Origin: CAYMJV01 sp964390545
GTDB lineage: Bacteria > Desulfobacterota > BSN033 > UBA1163
Direction of reading: 5' to 3'
Assembly: GCA_964390545.1 (NCBI GenBank)
Contig: CAYMJV010000018.1
Location: forward strand, 1-41,114
DNA length: 41,114 nt
The translations under genes and the position numbers were made by a program. This document shows, in pieces, positions 39,343 to 41,114 of this stretch. A model generated the notes under the pieces. The model searched no databases. It was not told where the DNA came from and worked only from the letters and a program-made list of their open reading frames with translations. Within the stretch, counting starts at the first letter, position 1, and each line of letters begins with the position of its first letter.

Positions 39343-39383
39343 AAATCCCCTCTGCCTCTTTTTCTAAAGAAGCAAAGGGGATT
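39343..39383 (-). terminator. Terminator of the radical SAM/peptide operon (minus strand)
   Basis: AATCCCC(T)(C)TGC at 39344-39355 pairs with GCA(A)AGGGGATT at 39372-39383. On the minus strand the stem is followed by TTTTTATTTC, a good intrinsic terminator. The plus-strand side lacks a T-run, so it mainly ends the minus-strand cassette but may slow the convergent FAD oxidoreductase transcript. Confidence 0.75.
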
Positions 39384-39480
39384 GAATGGCCAATCAAGTC
39401 TTCAGACTTGTGATTTCCGGATGAGACTCTATTGGCTCAAAGGGGTCTCTCCCTTCTTAAGAGGGAACCCGAATCGTTCT

Positions 39481-39543
39481 TTAGCAAGATGCTTTGCATT
39501 TGCACATTCCAGAGAACTTCTTAGTTACCTTTCTGATACTCAT
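39481..39543 (-). CDS. 20-aa Cys-rich peptide, candidate RiPP precursor
   Basis: A 21-codon frame starting ATG 39543 and ending TAA at 39481-39483 encodes MSIRKVTKKFSGMCKCKASC. AAGGAGGTG lies six to seven bases before the ATG, one of the best Shine-Dalgarno sequences in the window, and the first 23 bases overlap the end of the radical SAM gene in another frame, so translation is coupled. The basic N-terminal part would be the leader and the MCKCKASC tail with three cysteines the core. It precedes a terminator. The product is unknown; sactipeptide- or ranthipeptide-like thioether formation or metal binding are possible. It is unusually short for such a precursor. Confidence 0.7.
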   Translation of the reverse strand: MSIRKVTKKFSGMCKCKASC

Positions 39544-40711
39544 TCTTTTCACCTCCTTTCAACACCCCTCGGGCATAACATTGAAAAAGATCCGGCTGAA
39601 AAATATCCCCTTGGAGTTTAGCTCTAAAACGGCATCCGCCCCTGCATTCCTCAATCTCGGGGCAGTTACAGGTTAGTTCTTTCAATTGGATTCGGGGAAT
39701 TCGGTCCCAACAAACCCTGAGCCCCTCATCTACCGAACCAACTGGGTCCTGACTGAAGAGCCCACATTTCGCAACATTGGCATTAGGAAGTATAGCACAG
39801 AGATGGGCGCCACAGGTAGCATTTTTTTCTGAGCTGTGAAGTCCTCCCCCATAGCCATATTGGAGGTATGGGCCAGCCTCAGAGGGCGAAACCCAAAAGC
39901 CTTTATTCTCCTCCATTCTCCCCGCAATACAGGGGATATCCACATTCCATTCCCCAATGTTTTTGGATTGAATCAAAGACGCCAATTTATTGAACTCTTT
40001 AAGGTTTCTTCGATGAATCATCGTAGCGATTGAAACTCGAATATTGGCGTCTTGAAGATTATCGATCGCCTCCAGAGTCTTCTGAAAGGTCTCTTCTCCC
40101 CGGATGGATTCATGACCTTCCTTCATCCCGTCCAGACTAACCTGAACCTCATGGACACGAAGCCTTTTCGCAATGTCCTTGGTAATTAACGTCCCGTTAG
40201 AAAGCAAGACGGAACGAAAAGGGTAGTCTCTCAGAATCTCATTGAACTCCCAGAACTGCGGATGGAGCAAGGGTTCTCCACCAGAGAGAAGAAGTCTTAG
40301 ACCTTGAATCTCTTCAAATTCTTTTAATACCTTGAATATTTTTTCAAGAGGAAGATCTTGATGGAGACCATCTCCAATATAACAGTGACGGCAGCGGAGA
40401 TTGCAGCGATCGGTGATCTGAAATTCCAGATACCGTAGAGAGGGAATGGGCGAAGGATGGGGAACTCCGTCTGTCTTAACCGGAGTTTCTGAGAGGACGA
40501 CAAGATTCTCAGAGAGACAGTATTGAATGAACTCCTCGTCTTCTTTTTTTACAGAGACATGTTCACCCTGAGAGCATTTCAGGAGAAATTGATACGCCTC
40601 TTCACCCAGTTCATAGAGTTCATCATTTTCAATGTCATACAGGTAGGGTTCTTCAAGCCTCTTCAGACAACAGTGGGAGGCAAGCGTGAAGAACTTATTT
40701 TCGTAGGACAT
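39521..40711 (-). CDS. Radical SAM/SPASM peptide-maturase-like protein with N-terminal RRE-like domain
   Basis: The 396-aa protein has an N-terminal region (residues 20-75, PYLYDIENDELYELGEEAY...FIQYCLSENLVVL) that looks like a PqqD-type peptide-recognition winged helix. The radical SAM core follows, with CNLRCRHC (C103, C107, C110) and GGEP at 144-147. A SPASM region comes last, with C300, C305, C316, C334, C348, C350, C356, C360 and C378, enough for two auxiliary 4Fe-4S clusters. This layout is typical of enzymes that modify ribosomal peptides. ATG 40711 overlaps the upstream 54-aa gene by 17 bases, and its own end overlaps the 20-aa peptide gene. Confidence 0.9.
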   Translation of the reverse strand: MSYENKFFTLASHCCLKRLEEPYLYDIENDELYELGEEAYQFLLKCSQGEHVSVKKEDEEFIQYCLSENLVVLSETPVKTDGVPHPSPIPSLRYLEFQITDRCNLRCRHCYIGDGLHQDLPLEKIFKVLKEFEEIQGLRLLLSGGEPLLHPQFWEFNEILRDYPFRSVLLSNGTLITKDIAKRLRVHEVQVSLDGMKEGHESIRGEETFQKTLEAIDNLQDANIRVSIATMIHRRNLKEFNKLASLIQSKNIGEWNVDIPCIAGRMEENKGFWVSPSEAGPYLQYGYGGGLHSSEKNATCGAHLCAILPNANVAKCGLFSQDPVGSVDEGLRVCWDRIPRIQLKELTCNCPEIEECRGGCRFRAKLQGDIFQPDLFQCYARGVLKGGEKNEYQKGN

Positions 40712-40859
40712 CTTCAATCTCTTCTGGAGTAATAGCTCCTTTTTCGAGAAGGCCTTTTAAGATTTTATAGGCACCACACTCCAGGTCTTTATCAGACTCT
40801 TTGTAGAACTCGCAATGTTTGCAGATAAGATCGATGAGGGATTCTTTATCCAGAGCCAT
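40695..40859 (-). CDS. 54-aa three-cysteine protein upstream of the radical SAM gene
   Basis: A 55-codon frame from ATG 40859 to TAA 40695-40697 encodes a small acidic-basic protein with LICKHCEFYK (C13, C16) and ECGAYKILKGLLEKG (C28), ending TPEEIEDVLRK. GAGG precedes the start, and a promoter with TTGAAT-17-TATAAA lies directly upstream. It overlaps the radical SAM start, so the products are made together. It may be a metal-binding helper, a recognition partner or a second modified peptide. I do not recognise a family. Confidence 0.75.
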   Translation of the reverse strand: MALDKESLIDLICKHCEFYKESDKDLECGAYKILKGLLEKGAITPEEIEDVLRK

Positions 40860-40872
40860 TTTGAAACCTCGC

Positions 40873-40907
40873 AGATTATTTATAATCTCTAAAAGGCTTT
40901 AATTCAA
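40873..40907 (-). promoter_or_regulatory. Promoter of the radical SAM cassette with an overlapping palindrome
   Basis: On the minus strand TTGAAT (40902-40907), a 17-base spacer and TATAAA (40879-40884) form a good sigma70-type promoter about 20 bases before ATG 40859. AGATTAT-TT-ATAATCT (40873-40888), a perfect 16-bp palindrome, covers the -10 box and could be an operator. Confidence 0.65.
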
Positions 40908-40925
40908 GCCAATGAAGCTCCGCGC

Positions 40926-41046
40926 CCTTGCCTACCGGCAGGCAGGAATCCCGTCCGGACGGGACACGGCTTCGCTTCCCGGCAAGGTAATCTCATTTTA
41001 TATTGTGCCCCTTGACCCCGCCTTAAAGGCGGGGCTTGCGGGGCAC
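40926..41046. repeat. Nested GC-rich palindromes upstream of the radical SAM cassette
   Basis: CCTTGCC at 40926-40932 pairs with GGCAAGG at 40981-40987, enclosing the perfect palindrome TCCCGTCCGGACGGGA at 40949-40964. A second structure, GTGCCCC (41005-41011) with GGGGCAC (41040-41046), encloses CCCCGCCTT-A-AAGGCGGGG (41016-41034). A CCGGCAGG word is shared with 16005 and 27293. No T-run makes a convincing terminator, and the window ends 68 bases later with no gene seen. Confidence 0.65.
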
Positions 41047-41114
41047 GTTCCGGCCAATTCTTTGGACAATTTGGGTTAAAATGATTAAAATGAATGATTA
41101 TGAATAAGCCAAAT

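Noticed and set aside
39382..39621. A 79-codon plus-strand frame over the end of the radical SAM gene
   Set aside because: It runs antisense to the maturase end and the 20-aa peptide gene, with no ribosome binding site or recognisable product.

Overview
The window looks like chromosomal DNA from an anaerobic bacterium, most likely of the Desulfobacterota (former Deltaproteobacteria) type. This is inferred from gene content, not from a tree: KorAB-type 2-oxoacid oxidoreductase, rubrerythrin, a DsrMK/HdrD-like redox module with TusA and DsrE2, and phenylphosphate-synthase-like and UbiD/UbiX genes. Base composition is moderate, TTG is used often as a start codon, and many intergenic gaps hold degenerate palindromic repeats. 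I see no tRNA, rRNA, CRISPR array, intact insertion sequence or phage gene.

Layout. 1-11.9 kb (+): a long S10/spc/alpha ribosomal operon, from the last codons of rplV through rpsC, rplP, rpmC, rpsQ, rplN, rplX, rplE, rpsN, rpsH, rplF, rplR, rpsE, rpmD, rplO, secY, adk, infA, rpmJ (too short for most ORF callers), rpsM, rpsK, rpsD, rpoA and rplQ. It ends at a strong bidirectional terminator. The map gene usually found after adk is absent. Several gaps inside the operon carry palindromic or low-complexity repeats. 12-15.9 kb (-): an apparent operon in the order dsrE2, cytochrome-b-like NarI/DsrM protein, tusA, DsrK/HdrD-like protein, CsoR/CstR-type repressor, then a small HMA protein and an FmdB zinc ribbon. 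A sigma70-like promoter overlaps a CsoR-family-like operator upstream of dsrE2. 16.1-20.9 kb (-): a BMP-family lipoprotein, a double ATPase and two permeases (nucleoside or sugar ABC uptake), with an attenuator-type hairpin after the lipoprotein gene. 21-22.6 kb: a DUF3047 protein (-) and an MltB-like lytic transglycosylase (+).

22.7-32.2 kb: an aromatic-metabolism region. On the minus strand lie two genes shaped like phenylphosphate synthase subunits 1 and 2 and a Trp-rich membrane protein. A LysR regulator is divergent from a plus-strand operon of a Tm-1-like/UPF0261 protein, a UbiD-family (de)carboxylase, a UbiX-family flavin prenyltransferase and an LpdD-like protein. A 15-bp perfect palindrome at about -64 from a consensus promoter fits LysR activation of that operon. 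32.3-34.9 kb: a MITE-like repeat, a hypothetical gene, a PPOX-family flavoprotein (-), a flavodoxin-like reductase and rubrerythrin. 35.1-39.3 kb (+): korA (gamma-alpha fusion), korB and a CrtI-like FAD oxidoreductase whose start overlaps the korB stop.

39.3-40.9 kb (-): the most interesting item. A compact three-gene cassette, 54-aa protein, radical SAM/SPASM enzyme, 20-aa peptide, is overlapped end to end, with its own promoter and terminator. The last gene encodes only MSIRKVTKKFSGMCKCKASC, sits behind a near-perfect Shine-Dalgarno sequence and overlaps the end of the radical SAM gene. It is a candidate RiPP precursor. 40.9-41.1 kb holds nested GC-rich palindromes.
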